Source: Viola odorata (taxonomy: Eukaryota; Streptophyta; Magnoliopsida; Malpighiales; Violaceae). From it: 64,000 bases of DNA. The stretch spans positions 47,906,564 through 47,970,563 of the forward strand of contig OY829543.1 in NCBI GenBank assembly GCA_963691705.1. Direction: 5' to 3'. The stretch's first letter is position 1. The number at the start of each line of letters is the position of its first letter. Made by a program: the position numbers and the translations under genes. Of the stretch, positions 23,793-36,175 are shown one piece after another. The notes under the pieces were generated by a model that saw only the letters and a list, made by a program, of their open reading frames with translations, searched no databases and was not told the origin of the DNA.

Positions 23793-25615
23793 ATGAAGAA
23801 CCCACAATCAAGTCTGCCACCAGGGTTTAGGTTCCACCCAACGGATGAGGAGCTTATCCTCCACTACCTAAAGAAGAAGGTGACATCTGCACCCTTTCCT
23901 GTTTCCATCATAGCAGATGTTGATATCTACAAGTTCGATCCATGGGACTTACCAGGTATATATGCTTTCTTCCTCTCGTCCACTTGCTAAAAATATCACA
24001 ACATGTTGATTTCTTTATACGTATACTTTTCTTGCTCTTTATTATTTAGACATGTCACTTAATTTTAGTTATTACAATACATATCATGGTAGGGTCTTGT
24101 TATGGTATTGTTTCTGCTATACGTAATTCTTAGATCTACTGTAACACAAAAGATAAAGAATCATATTGTGTAATTGGTATTTTTCAGCCAAGGCTGTGTT
24201 GGGGGAGAAAGAATGGTACTTTTTCAGTCCTAGAGATCGGAAGTATCCGAACGGAGCTAGGCCTAATAGGGCAGCTGCTTCAGGGTATTGGAAGGCGACT
24301 GGGACAGATAAGGTCATAATGTCACCACCAACAGCGCATGCAACCGGCGGTGGTGGTGTTGTAGGACAAGACAACATTGGAGTTAAGAAGGCTCTTGTGT
24401 TCTACAGAGGCAAACCTCCTAAGGGCATCAAGACCAACTGGATTATGCATGAATATCGCCTTACGGATACTCAAACCATCACCAACACCAAGCCAAAGAC
24501 AAAAGATTCATCAATGAGGGTAATCTTCTTTAACTATATGTGAAAATTACCGCCTTCTTTCTTCCTTCTTTAATCACAGCAAAATGCAAAAGATTTTTGG
24601 AAGATGTTTGTAATTAATGCGCTAAGTCAATAATTTTAGGCAGCAAGATGAATTGTCTTTTTGGTTTTTGTTGTGTATATTATATTTGAGGATGCATTCT
24701 ATAACTTATCACACTAAAGAAATTCCATTCAATAAAAATATGTAATGTCATTCAACAACCAACTGTGTTTGTTTTAATTTCTTTGACGCTGACCTCATCA
24801 CATACATATTATTTGGATCATTTCTGCATTTATTATAATAAATATTCATCTCTTTGCCTGTTACGGTAGGAGATTAATCTCGTTCGAACATTATCCGACC
24901 TTAAAATTAATCATTGTTGGTTGGTTGTTTTTGTTTTGTATTGTTGCAGTTAGATGATTGGGTGCTTTGCCGGATCTACAAGAAATCCCATGCCTTACCT
25001 CCATCAGCAAGACCAACAATATCATCTAGTGACCAAGATCAAGAAGAAGATCATTTTGTTGAAGAAAGCACTCTTTTACCAGACATGATCAACAACAATA
25101 CCAATCTGAGCAACAAGACCACACTCATGTCCCAAAAATCTGTCTCTTTCTCCAACCTATTGGATTCCATGGACTACTCCATGCTCAGTAGTTTCATGTC
25201 AGATGCCGACCCGCAGCAGTTTCTGACTTCTGGATATGATGGCATTACAGCAACCTTAGACCAAAAGCAACAGCAACAACAACATCCTAATTTCGTCATC
25301 AGTAATGATTTCAATAACAACATTTCTGGCGGCTCGAACAGCAGTTACTTGTTTCAGAAGCTACCTGATCAGCTGAACAGTTCTACTCCAATGGCGGCAA
25401 ACATGGAAAACAAACTTAAGCGCCAGAATAATAATCCCAACTTTATTGATCTTGACGAGGATGTGATGGCGCAGTACCCTTCAAAGAAATTCATCAGTTC
25501 TTGCAGTTACACTAACAACAGTACTAGCGGCCAAACCGATTATTACAGTTTCCTAAACCAATCGTTCTTGAACCAAAAGATGCTTTTGAGCCCCCACCTT
25601 CAATTCCAGGGTTAA
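23793..25615 (+). CDS. NAC transcription factor, NAM/NARS/NOR-like group
   Basis: Three exons, 23793-23955, 24188-24519 and 24950-25615, all GT..AG and in frame, giving 386 aa. The two introns are at the positions typical of NAC genes (after DLP and before LDDWVLCR). NAC proteins are plant-specific nuclear DNA-binding transcription factors. Subdomains A-E are complete: [14 protein letters not shown] (A), [12 protein letters not shown] (B), [14 protein letters not shown] and [11 protein letters not shown] (C), [20 protein letters not shown] and WIMHEYRL (D), [12 protein letters not shown] (E, about 166-177). The rest is a polar Asn/Gln/Ser-rich activation-type region. The subdomain pattern, with AIFGEQEW-like AVLGEKEW and [11 protein letters not shown], fits the NAM, NARS1/2 and tomato NOR clade, which acts in seed, ripening and senescence programmes. 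This is inferred from recalled family sequences, not an alignment. There is a GGGG-rich insert after subdomain C. No miR164 site is visible. Confidence 0.93.
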
Positions 25616-28600
25616 CCAGGGAAATTAGATTCCAAATAACAATCAAGAACTGGAAACAAGAAATTGAAAATGAATTGAAATTGAAATTCAAAGATTTATG
25701 ATTTTTGTCACAAGACGACAAATTGATGAGTACAAATGGTATGGTATGGTATCAAGAAGAAAAAGGAGGATATATAATACCGATTAGTAGTCAAAAGATG
25801 TTTGAAAATCAATGATTAGACAAGGGATTTTTGTAGAAAATTATCTATAATTAATGATTGAAGTGGAAATTGGATCCAAATATGATCTAAAATCTGCGGA
25901 TTAATGTGTAATGTTTGCATAATTGCACATGATAATGATATACTACTTTTAGTTTCGAAGCTAAAATATTTCTAGGATAAATGATAAAAAAAAAACAAAA
26001 ACCAAAAGCAAATGTTCAACTATTTATAAAACTATCATCAATTAACTTAACACAAATCTAATTTTATTAGTTAATTAAGGATAGTTATCTAAATCAAGAC
26101 GCTTCATATCCATCTTGCACATCTATGATTCATTATTTATAATTTTATTTTCTTATTGCATGCTTCATTTTTATAATTTATTCTCATGCGTATCGTAACG
26201 AACACGTTGTTGTAGTTGAGCCCGTATTTATTAGTGAGCACCACCTTTTACCACTGGGGGGAAAAATGACCCATTATAATAGGAGGAGGAGATAATGATA
26301 AAAAATTGTCACGTTTTCTTGAGAACATAAAAATTAATATGCAAGTTCGGATACGATGTGAACATGTAGGTGCTCTCATCCACTTTTGTGTTGGACGCGT
26401 GCGCCGTGCAGTGATCTAATTAATCTAATAGTAATTTCTAGCTGTGCTCTCACCAAAGAATGAAGAACGACAGGCTGATGGTGATGGCGAGAGTTCACGC
26501 GGTTTACGTTTGTTTTTTGCGAGCATGGGCCGTATACGGCGGCGCGTTGCTTGGCCCATTAAGAATTAAGAGAATGGCCTACCTACCCCTCCAACATCTA
26601 CTTCCTTTAGCCGCTAACCTAACCATTTATCTTCTGATTTCTAATTTACCCAAAAACAATATTTTTACTAATAAAATTGTATAATTGGAGTTTGTTCTTT
26701 TTATTTTTATTTCTCAATAAAAATAATATATTATATTAAATTACCATCCTTCATTTAGTGCCCAAGGCTTTCTTGAAGTTAAAAATGATTACATACTAGT
26801 ACTTTGCTTTTATTACTTATATCCAGTTATTCTTTTTACTACTTCTCCGGTAAAAAATCTCCATGTTGTATTCGGAGATTGATGCATTAGTGACTAGCGT
26901 TAGTCAAGTTTTGTTGCTAAACTACAAAGTTTCTTTTGTCAAAAGGACTGCTAACAGAGCTGCTTATGGGATTGCAAAACCAGCATTATCTTTCTCTTGG
27001 CTTTCAAATCCTCCATTTCTGTAATTCCTGGCTGGTTTGAATGAAAAGTTATTGTTCAAAAAATAGTGTTTGTCTATAAATTCATTCAAATATCTTACAA
27101 CCATACGGATCGATTGGCTTGATTGGAAAAATTGTGATTCAGTCATGATCCCAATTATTACAACCTCAAAAACCCTCGTTTTTCAAAACGCCAAAAAAGT
27201 CCGACTTAGTTCGATTTTGAACCGTTTGACCCGGATCCAGTTTGTACGGTCTACTAAATCATTTAAACATAGGCTATATCAACTAGTTTTATAGATATAG
27301 AGAGGTGAAGAAAATTAAGGATGGAAGAACAATTTACATTCTATTGATTGTCCCAAAAATTGACAATACGAGGATGAACTTTTCCATTCAATATGAAAGA
27401 AAAGAAAAATGAAGGATCGTGATGATAAGGAGAGAGAAAACAATGAAAACAAGTGTTGTTCAAAAAAGAGGAAAAAGAGGGTTTTTTTTTTTTTTTGAGT
27501 TAGTTACTTCTCTCTTCTTTCATAACCGAAAAATAAACTAATTATTTCTCTTTGCTATTATTGTTTATTACCTAAATTTAATAAATAATTTTTAAGTGGA
27601 TTTTTTTAGTTTATTCATGTAGATCTATATATCAAAATTAATAATTATTTAAATTAGTTGATATTTTTCTTGTTGCATGAATTATTTATGTGTATTCTAT
27701 ACTATATAAAATTAAAATTATATTACATTATAGTCCTTGTTTTCTTAGATTATACTTTTTTTTAAAATCCTAATTCCATCGTGATCCGACTCTAATTAAA
27801 CTTTGAAATTTTAAACTTCTCGCAGGTTTTGAGGTCGGTATAATTTTTTAAAAAGTACAAACTGTCAATAATTTTCTACGGCAGGGCATTACTCCAGATT
27901 AGGAGTGTCAAAACGATACTATAAGTAGGGTCACGAGACTAATTGAGATTGGAAAATCAGTCCCAATCCTGACTCATAAATTTTGACGGACCCGGGAAAA
28001 ATTGATCCCCTGTTTTTTCAAAATTTATTCTGGGTCCAAATTTCGGGTGTTTGTATTATCTGAAATTATCAAACTTGCCGAAATAACTTTATCTTTCAAA
28101 CTACAATTCAATCCAATTCAAACCACAATTCAAGTCAATTAATAACATAATTCCAATGTAATTTATATGATAACATCTAGAAAATAACAAAAAAAAAAGA
28201 TTTTTCTAACACGGAGTTGAGTGAAATGTGAATAAAATGAGTTATCTCAATGGGTTACGAATAAAATAAAAATTTTCAAACTACAGGACAGTACCGTATA
28301 TAAAATTAGTCAAAAAATCAATTTCAGTGCCGTCAGAATAGGTACTAACGGAATGGGTTATAGGACAAAACTAAAATTGTCACCCCTACTCTAGATAAAG
28401 TATATAAATTAAAATAAAACAAGAGAATATTAGTATCAAAATATGTGAAAAGTGATTTTTTAATATGATTAAATACGTTATTTGATTGGAGACGGAAAAG
28501 TATTTAACAAGTTTCACGAGAAAATGATGGCGTAATTTGATTGGATCAGCATACAACAATTTGGTCCTAAAAGTCAAAAACGAGAGAAACGACCACCACG

Positions 28601-29824
28601 ATGAACATCACGTGGCATTACGAAACGGGCACCATCTGGTCTTGGTTATTCAACAAAAATGTCCCCATATTCAATTAATACTATACTAGTAAGATAGTAG
28701 TATTGAAATTTCATTAATTCGCTATAGAATTTTAGAATCCGGCCAAAATGGCACATTTGTTGGAACATACAAATTCTGCGCTTTGTTTACATGGTTGTGT
28801 AGTAACGACGAATAATGAGTTATAAAAATCCAAGATAAATTAACTGTATAAATTTTTAGGGCTAGTGTCATGAATTTGAATTTCATGTTTAGCATTTATA
28901 AATAACCCGAGTCAATTTAGGTTAATTAGAATTATGTCGACCGATTCACTCATATGGTTAGATTAATTCTTTGTGAAAGATCGAAAATGAGAGTTTTAAA
29001 GGTTGTAAAACCCGATCAGGTGACTCATCGGTAGATTTCTTATCGGTTTTGGATTTGACAACTTTGACGATTTTATAATTTTATAATTTTATTTTTAAAA
29101 TATGAAATATATCTAGTACTACTTGTTTATTGTATAATTATTTTTAAATCAAATATATTTCCTTCTATTATTAACTTTTTATTTTTATAAATCAGGTTTA
29201 AAAACCTAATACCTCATAGAGTGAATTAACTTGTTAAGAATGTCATTTTTATGGATAGTCAAGTGGGTGTTGGGCGTTTATTTAGTAGAGTAGAGTTTCT
29301 ATTATATCATAAATTTATAAAAAAAAATACTAATAAATATTTCAAAAAAAAAATACTCCCTCTGAGGTAAATTAAATAACGTTTTATGATAGTAAAAATT
29401 CATAAAATAATAATTTTTTATCTTATTTTATTTCATATTGTTTTATTTTTACTCCTAATTTCTACTTAAATTATCACACCATCATCAAATTGAATTGATG
29501 CATAAAAAAATAAATTATCTTTTGCACAAAATATATGCTCTAAAAAAGATAAAATGATAAGTATTATATCCATAGGAAAAAAATCATTTAATTTGACCCT
29601 ATAAGTATATTTTTTTTTAAATACCAAATCCAAACGGTGGATGCACAGAAAGGAAACAAATCAATCAGGTGAAGAATAGAAAAGGAAAACCCATCTGTAA
29701 AAGACCTTTTCTTTTCTTTCTTTTCTAATCTAATAGACTAATATACTACTAGTAATATAGAAGACTTTTAGACTAGAAAGGTCTTGGCTTAGACCCTGAT
29801 AGAAGAAGCAAGACCTCAGCAATA
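25616..29824. other. Gene-poor intergenic region
   Basis: 3' flank of the NAC gene followed by AT-rich sequence. A short ATG-started frame at about 26460 lacks any family features. No RNA gene is seen. A diverged Stowaway-like MITE lies at 29356-29605. The last 200 bases before 29825 are the lectin promoter and leader. Confidence 0.55.
29356..29605. mobile_element. Diverged Stowaway-like MITE
   Basis: The left end CTCCCTCTGAGGTAAATTAAAT, preceded by TA, is matched by a mutated inverted right end (ATTTAATTTGACCCTATAAG) followed by TA. Non-coding and AT-rich. Confidence 0.6.
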
Positions 29825-32794
29825 ATGGAGTTCCCCTTTGGCCATAGCTCTCACACTCGCCACCACCGTAGAGACGACGACGACGACGATAGGAGAAGAG
29901 GAGACTATCCACCACCACCACCTGATTTTAACCCACCACCACCGTACTCCCAAAATGAATTTGCTCCACCACCACCGTATTCCCGAAATGAATATGCTCC
30001 ACCACCACCACCACCACCGTATTCCCGAAATGAATATGCTCCACCACCACCGCAAAGGCCATCCTATCAGGACCCTGATGAGTATGCTCCACCACCGCCA
30101 ACAGCCACTAATGTCTACCACACTTCCCACCGCCAAGAACCTGACTTTTCTTACAATTATCAAGGATCTGATTCCTATGCACCTCCACCTCCACCACCAT
30201 CAGCAACCACTCATGTCTACCACACTTCCCACAACCAAGATCCTGGCTTTTCTCACGATTATCAAGGATCCGATGAGTATACACCTCCACCAACACAAGT
30301 GACCCATGTTTCTCACGAATCAGCTGAAACCCATCATTCTTATAGGCCTCATATCCCATCTTTCATTCACCAGCAGACCCATGAGTCTGGATTTTCTGAA
30401 TTTTCCAATAAACCAACTTATAAGGTTTATTCCAAGGCTGAGCCTAATTATCTGCTCACTATTAGAGAGGGGAAAGTGATTCTTGCAGCAGCTAATCCAT
30501 CTGATGAGTTCCAAGTATTCTTTCTCAACACATGTTGCTAGTTTCATGATTAACTTGATCTTACCCAATTGTGTTTTTTTTTTGTTAACTACTGAATTGC
30601 CTTTTTCTTTGTTGGGTTTTTGGTCAAATTGATATGATCTGATTTGGGGGTGATCTTTTTCGCTGCAGCACTGGTATAAAGATGAAAAGTACAGTACAAG
30701 AGTGAAGGATGAAGAAGGATCCCCTTCCTTTGCTTTGGTCAACAAGGCCACTGGTCAGGCCGTGAAGCATTCCATTGGAGGTTCCCACCCAGTAAGAGAT
30801 TTTACTAACTTCTTAGTATATTTATTTTCTGCAATTTTGAAGTCTTTATACGCTAAAGAATCATCCAAACATACAATGATTTGAAATTACTTTAATTGAT
30901 TATGTGCTTAAAGTATCAGTATGGCACCTGTCAAATATGGAGGCAAGCTTTAGCTCGGGAACCAATATGTTGAGCGGCAGTTAATCTTACTCAACCATTT
31001 GCGGTTGATTGCAAACATAATGCAATCACTTCTGTATGAATGGTCTCTGTTGTTTCTGTCATGCTAAATGTTATTTACAATCGTAAACCTAACTACGTAT
31101 GGTGTTTTCTCAGTTCCTTTCTGAAGACATCTTCAGGCTCAATCTAAACTTTAATTTCTGATGTCCAAAGTTCCTGTCAGGGTGTCATTTGCCAATAATT
31201 TTCGACGAAATTGAAACCTTAGAACAACTTAAAATGAAAATTATGTGATTTTCAGTCTCCTCGTAGTTAGTACTCACCACCAAGCAATCAGTGTCGCTTA
31301 TTACCCACCATTCCTGCAGTATATTCTGTTACTAACCTGTTCGATATTGTCTATCTTGAATCTTGTCTCACATGTTATGTGGTCCACTTGGTTTCATGTG
31401 TATATTTCTGGCCTCAATTTGTTGTCACCTTTCTCCATTCCTGTTCTACTTTGTATCAAGTCCATCTTTTTCAGGTCGCAAAGCCACTTGTGTTACCAAG
31501 TTGCTGCGCTATTTGGGCTGCTACATTCCCCTGATTAGATGGGACTGTTAATTGCCTATATGGATTTGCACCTGTATTAGTTTTCCTGCCTTGAATTTCA
31601 CTATGATCTCATCATTGTTATTCCCTAGGCTTAGCATCTTTAAAGCATCGCTTAGATAGTGTTGTAAAGGTGAAATTGCTGAGAAGGGGATTGAATAAGC
31701 ACCAAATTTTATTAGGTGATAAAAGGTTGAGAATTAGATGCTCTATTTTCCTGCTCCCCTTAGCACTATCTGCAAGTAATCTGTTCCTCTGTAGTAATAA
31801 TAAGCCCATCATAGGAAACTAATAAGCATTCCTTGTTTTTCAAATAATTTTTGAAGGAGTTTTTTATACTGGTGAAACAACTTAATGGAGGTGCTACTTA
31901 GACCTTGTGCAAGAACTTAATTTCAATCTTCATCTGTGGCAGTAAAGTTTATGGTCCTTCCTTTTTCGTACACCATGGAGTATCATTTATTAGCACCCTC
32001 TTGCTGCCTCTTTCGGACCGGTGCCTTATGTGCAAGATTTTAAGTACCCGACTTGCCGTAAGCTGGACAGTTCAATACTGTATAGGACTTCAGATTAATA
32101 CCATAAAAACAGTGTTTGAATCTGGGTGAATTTAGAACTTCTCAAACTTTTTGAAAATGATGAGTCCTCCTCTTTGGTTACTGTCTGCAATGGAAACAAT
32201 TACCTTTTCACTTAGAACTTCACTCTGGAGTGTAACGCTATTGCATTTGCATTTATGAGTAATGGGGTGGTGAATCGACATTTTGGACATAAGTGGGAAA
32301 ATAAAGGGGTAGGTCCTCTACAAAAGAAGAAGTGCCTTCAGGATGCCTTCTTTTCCCCTTCTTTTAAAATGGGGAATAGATTCTTCCACTTAGGCAATAC
32401 TGATCATGTCCCACAAAAATAATTCTGCAGGTGCAGCTGATACCTTACAATCCAGACCGTCTAGATGAGTCTGTACTGTGGACACAGAGCAGGGACTTGG
32501 GTGACAGTTACAGAACTATAAGAATGGTTAACAATGTCCATCTGAATGTGGATGCTTTTCATGGTGATGAGAGATCGGGTGGCGTCCATGATGGCACGAC
32601 TATTGTGCTCTGGAAATGGAACAAAGGAGTTAACCAGCGTTGGAAGATCATCCCTCACTGTAAGTTTCTCAACAATGGAAATGCTACTACCATCTTTAGT
32701 TGCTTTTTCTTTAGACCAAAGTAAGAAGTAACAGCACAAGTCCAACCAAAGATAGTACTAATATGGCTTTTGTTTGATGGTGATCAATGCAGGA
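29825..32794 (+). CDS. EULS3: EULS3-type lectin (Euonymus-lectin domain) with proline-rich N-terminus
   Basis: Exons 29825-30514, 30669-30791, 32431-32659 and a last one starting at 32793; 347 aa. EULS proteins are nucleocytoplasmic plant lectins with a beta-trefoil (ricin-B-like) EUL domain that binds glycans and are linked to abiotic stress and ABA responses. The first 200 residues are His/Asp- then Pro/Tyr-rich with internal repeats: three PPPPYSRNEYA-like units and two longer units with VYHTSH and YQGSD. The EUL domain starts near residue 197 (TYKVYSKAEPNYLLTIREGK) and continues through HWYKDEKYS, NKATGQAVKHS, ESVLW, RMVNNVHLNVDA to NQRWKIIPH. The stop codon is split by the last intron (T at 32659, GA at 32793). 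Without that splice the frame would run about 21 residues further. Intron 2 is about 1.6 kb. Confidence 0.92.
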
Positions 32795-35700
32795 TCGCAC
32801 TCGATCTTCCCGTGATGAGCTGATAATGTGTGGTATTATCGCCTTTAAAATGTTTGCATGTTTGCGAATTGCGAGAATAAAATTTGAGGAGGATTGCTGT
32901 GTTTTTTTCTTTTTTTCCAGAGTACACTCGAGTGTGATTTTGTGGCTAAAACTCTGTTACTTGCTGGTTCTCTATTATGTGTTCCGAATTTGATGTGTAA
33001 TATTATGTAATGGCATTTTCCAAGTATGTTATTATGCAAGCAATGATATTGTGTCTTGGTAGAAGAAGAAAAAAACTATAGCTTGCTCCTCAGTAATTAT
33101 GTAGTCAGAAAAATGCATGAAACCTACCGCATATTGGTGACTTTTCGTCATCTCGTGACTAAGTGCCTGTTTGGCATTCTGGTTTGGTACCAGAAAGTTG
33201 GTTACCAAAACCAGAATGCTAAAAAAAGTGTTTGGTAACACTTTTTTAAACCAACTTCTAAAGAAGTTGGTTTAAAAAACCAAAGAAAACACTGGTTTTG
33301 AGGCCCGGAGCATTTTGCTGCAGTGGCCAAACCAGTGGTTCTATTGAAAATACGTGAAGTTGTTTTGGGTTTAATGAATTTTTCATAACCCAAAAATACC
33401 CCTCCTCATCGCATGGGTCGTCCGCAAGATTTCATTCCAGCCCCAAAAATTTCCTTCTTCTCTTCGCCTCACGCAGCCGCAGTCCATCGTGCCCGATCTT
33501 CTTCTTCTTTGAATCCGTGTCCGTAGCAGCCGCTCTCAGCCTCACGCCGGCCTTCTGCTCTCTTCACGATTGTTTGTTGGTCGGTTCCAGAGGAGAAAGG
33601 TAGAGCAGCACTGTAGGAAGAACAGGTAAAGCTTATTCCCTTCCCAGACCCACGTCGTTGCTCTCTTCGTCCCTCTAAACCGCGAATCCGATTGGGTTTT
33701 CTCCACTGAATTGGGCCACCTCCAGCTCCTGCTCTCCTCTCCTGGAATCTCATGCCTCATCTTGATCGGTAACAACCCTTACTACATCTTGATCTGAAAA
33801 TATATTGTTGTTATAATTACTTTGGAATTTTGCCATTTTTTGCAAAATATTATTGTCAGATGCATGTTTACACCATCTTAGGAATTGATTTGGCTGAAAT
33901 TAATGGGTTGCCTTGAGGTAATTTGTTGTTGTGGCTGATTTCCATTGCTACGCATACCATGTGTTTGTAAAAATGCCCAAATGAGTGTTTAAATGTTTAT
34001 ATAAGTGATGCGCAAATGGACAGAAGCAAATGGCTCAGAACAGTTTTGTGTCTGTTTTCGTTTTGATTTTCTGTGCGTTTCCTCCATCAGAATGATCTGA
34101 ATTTTTCTGTGCTTATTCGTCTATCTGAGAAGAGAAAATGTCCTTTTTGAGTCGGCTGCTAGCTCAGTGATCTTGGCACACTTTTCCGCCTTGGAAGAAA
34201 AGTGTGCAGAAATCGCGCGAGAAAAACAGCCTTGTGTTGTGCTTCTGTTTTGAGTGTCTTCCACTTGGAATTTCAATTTTCTTTCTTCTACAAAGTTTTA
34301 GATCGGAGTCTTCTGAGTCTGTCTACAAATTTTCATGAATTTTGGTCCACGTTTGATATGTTTTAAAGGCAGAAGCCGAATGTCTGCTGGGTGTTCTTGA
34401 TTGTTCATCTTGTATTCATTTGGTTTTCGTGTTTGATTTTGTGGGAACCCAAAAAAAGAAAATTCCGAAAATCTTGTGTTTGTGTGGTTGATTCAGATAT
34501 TTTCTGTGGTAAATGTTTGCTAATTGTTGGAGCTCCCTAAGGTGGCCATGAGAGCCATGTGGGCTTAGTTGTTGTTCAGATATTTTCATTTGGTTTCTGC
34601 TCAACTGAAGTGGTTTTCTTTCTCATGAAGGAATTAAGAAAGTTCACAATTGCTTGGAGATACTGATCCATCTTTTCCTTGTGCATGGGTGTTATTTGAC
34701 TTTTCTCTAATTTTAAGAAGGAAGAGTGTATGTTTACTGTAGTTTGATGAAAGAATTAGTTTTGCATGCCTAAAGAAAGCAATTGAGTGCAGAGCTCTTC
34801 TATGCTAATGGTATCTTGCTTAACTAATGCAGGAGGCTGTGAATGTTTCCCTCGGAAACCTACTGACGTATCCTGTTGCTGAGGGGTGGTCATTATGATT
34901 TTGTCAAGGGAGCCTTTGAGCTTTGGGATCTTGATTTCAAAATCTCACCTGCTGTGGTTGTATGAGAGCTTCTGTCATACAACATAGTTTCTTTTGATGG
35001 TGCTTTTATTTTACAGAGCTTCCTCAACAGATGTATGTTGTGCAATGTCTAAAGAATAATTCCTACTAGTCCATGTAAGACACAGTAGATTAGCTTGAGT
35101 TTGGTGAAGTAATTGTGTTTTGGATCATTTTGTACTCTTATTTCCTCTTTAATGTGTAAATCCTTTCCCTTACAAGGTGTGTTGGACTTTGTATGCCGAA
35201 TGTGTAAACAATGAATTTTTTAACCAATAATGTTACAATTCCTTGTGTGAGCAAAAATTGTTAATAGTGAGTTTTCACCTATGAAAGTAGCATAATTTTT
35301 TATTATAAATAAAATGTTAATTATTTGTTTACCAAAATATATTGATTAAAAATATCAATATAGAGTTTACAAAATTTTTAATATAATGCTTTAAACCATG
35401 GTATTAATAACTTATATTTTTTATGGCATTAATAAGTTTAATTTATTTATGATATTAGATAAATATTAAATTATAAATAAATTGATTAAAAACATAAAAA
35501 GATACTAAAAATATTAATATTTACACTTGAAATGAATTATGCCCTTTATGGTCATTTTACATTCCAACCATAGTTTTAAAACAATTTTTACCAAACACCA
35601 AAAACAACTTCTGGTTTCCCCACACAACTTTTAACAAACATTTACCAAACAACAAACTCTGTTCTGAAACTGATTTTTTTCCAACCAACTTTTTTCCAAC

Positions 35701-36175
35701 CAACTTTTTTCAACCAACTTCCACCAAACCGGAACGCCAAACAGGCCCTAAGCGATTGGGTGGGATTTTGAATTTTTTTGGGTGATTGGATTGGGGAAAT
35801 AGGTTTTGGAAATAGGAGACTATTAACTCAGTTTTTTGGAAGAATTTGAAGAGGTAACGATGTATTTTACTGTGGTAGAAGTATCGGTAAGGGTTCGAGA
35901 TTGGGATTGGTAAAAGTACCGGTAAGGTTTCGAGATCGGGATCCAGTCTCACTCTTGTTGATAAAAAACAAATTTCTGTCCCAATTCCTTTGGTTGGCTC
36001 AAGAAACAGTAATAAATTGATCATTAACTTTGTATATCAACTTCCAAAAAACATAATAAAGAAGAAACAGAAATTTCAGGCTCTGAATAAATAGTGAGAA
36101 ACGGCAGCTGTTCAAACGAAACAAAGGTGTTTTAGACTAGAAAAAAACTAAAGAAACAAGAGCATTACAGCAGTT
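32795..36175. other. Spacer between the two lectin genes
   Basis: The 3' UTR of the first lectin gene is followed by a 2.6-kb hAT-like element (33164-35747, listed separately) and about 420 bases of promoter and leader for the second gene. No other coding gene is seen. Confidence 0.6.
33164..35747. mobile_element. hAT-like element with gene-like interior
   Basis: The ends TGCCTGTTTGGCATTCTGG and GGAACGCCAAACAGGCC are inverted repeats flanked by CTAAG on both sides (33159-33163 and 35748-35752), a plausible target duplication although hAT elements normally make 8 bp. The subterminal zones are rich in CCAAC/GTTGG repeats. The middle, about 33400-35230, is less AT-rich, with a CT-rich leader-like part, a possible donor after GAAGAACAG (about 33626), an acceptor near 34832 and a 3'-UTR-like tail. 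No transposase is present. It resembles a Pack-type element that captured a host transcript, but no long open frame survives. Confidence 0.6.

Noticed and set aside
26460..26684. Short ATG-started frame in the NAC-lectin spacer
   Set aside because: No conserved motifs, no supporting splice structure.
29816..30163. Minus-strand Trp/Val-rich frame opposite the lectin N-terminus
   Set aside because: Shadow of CCACCACCA repeats in the real plus-strand gene.
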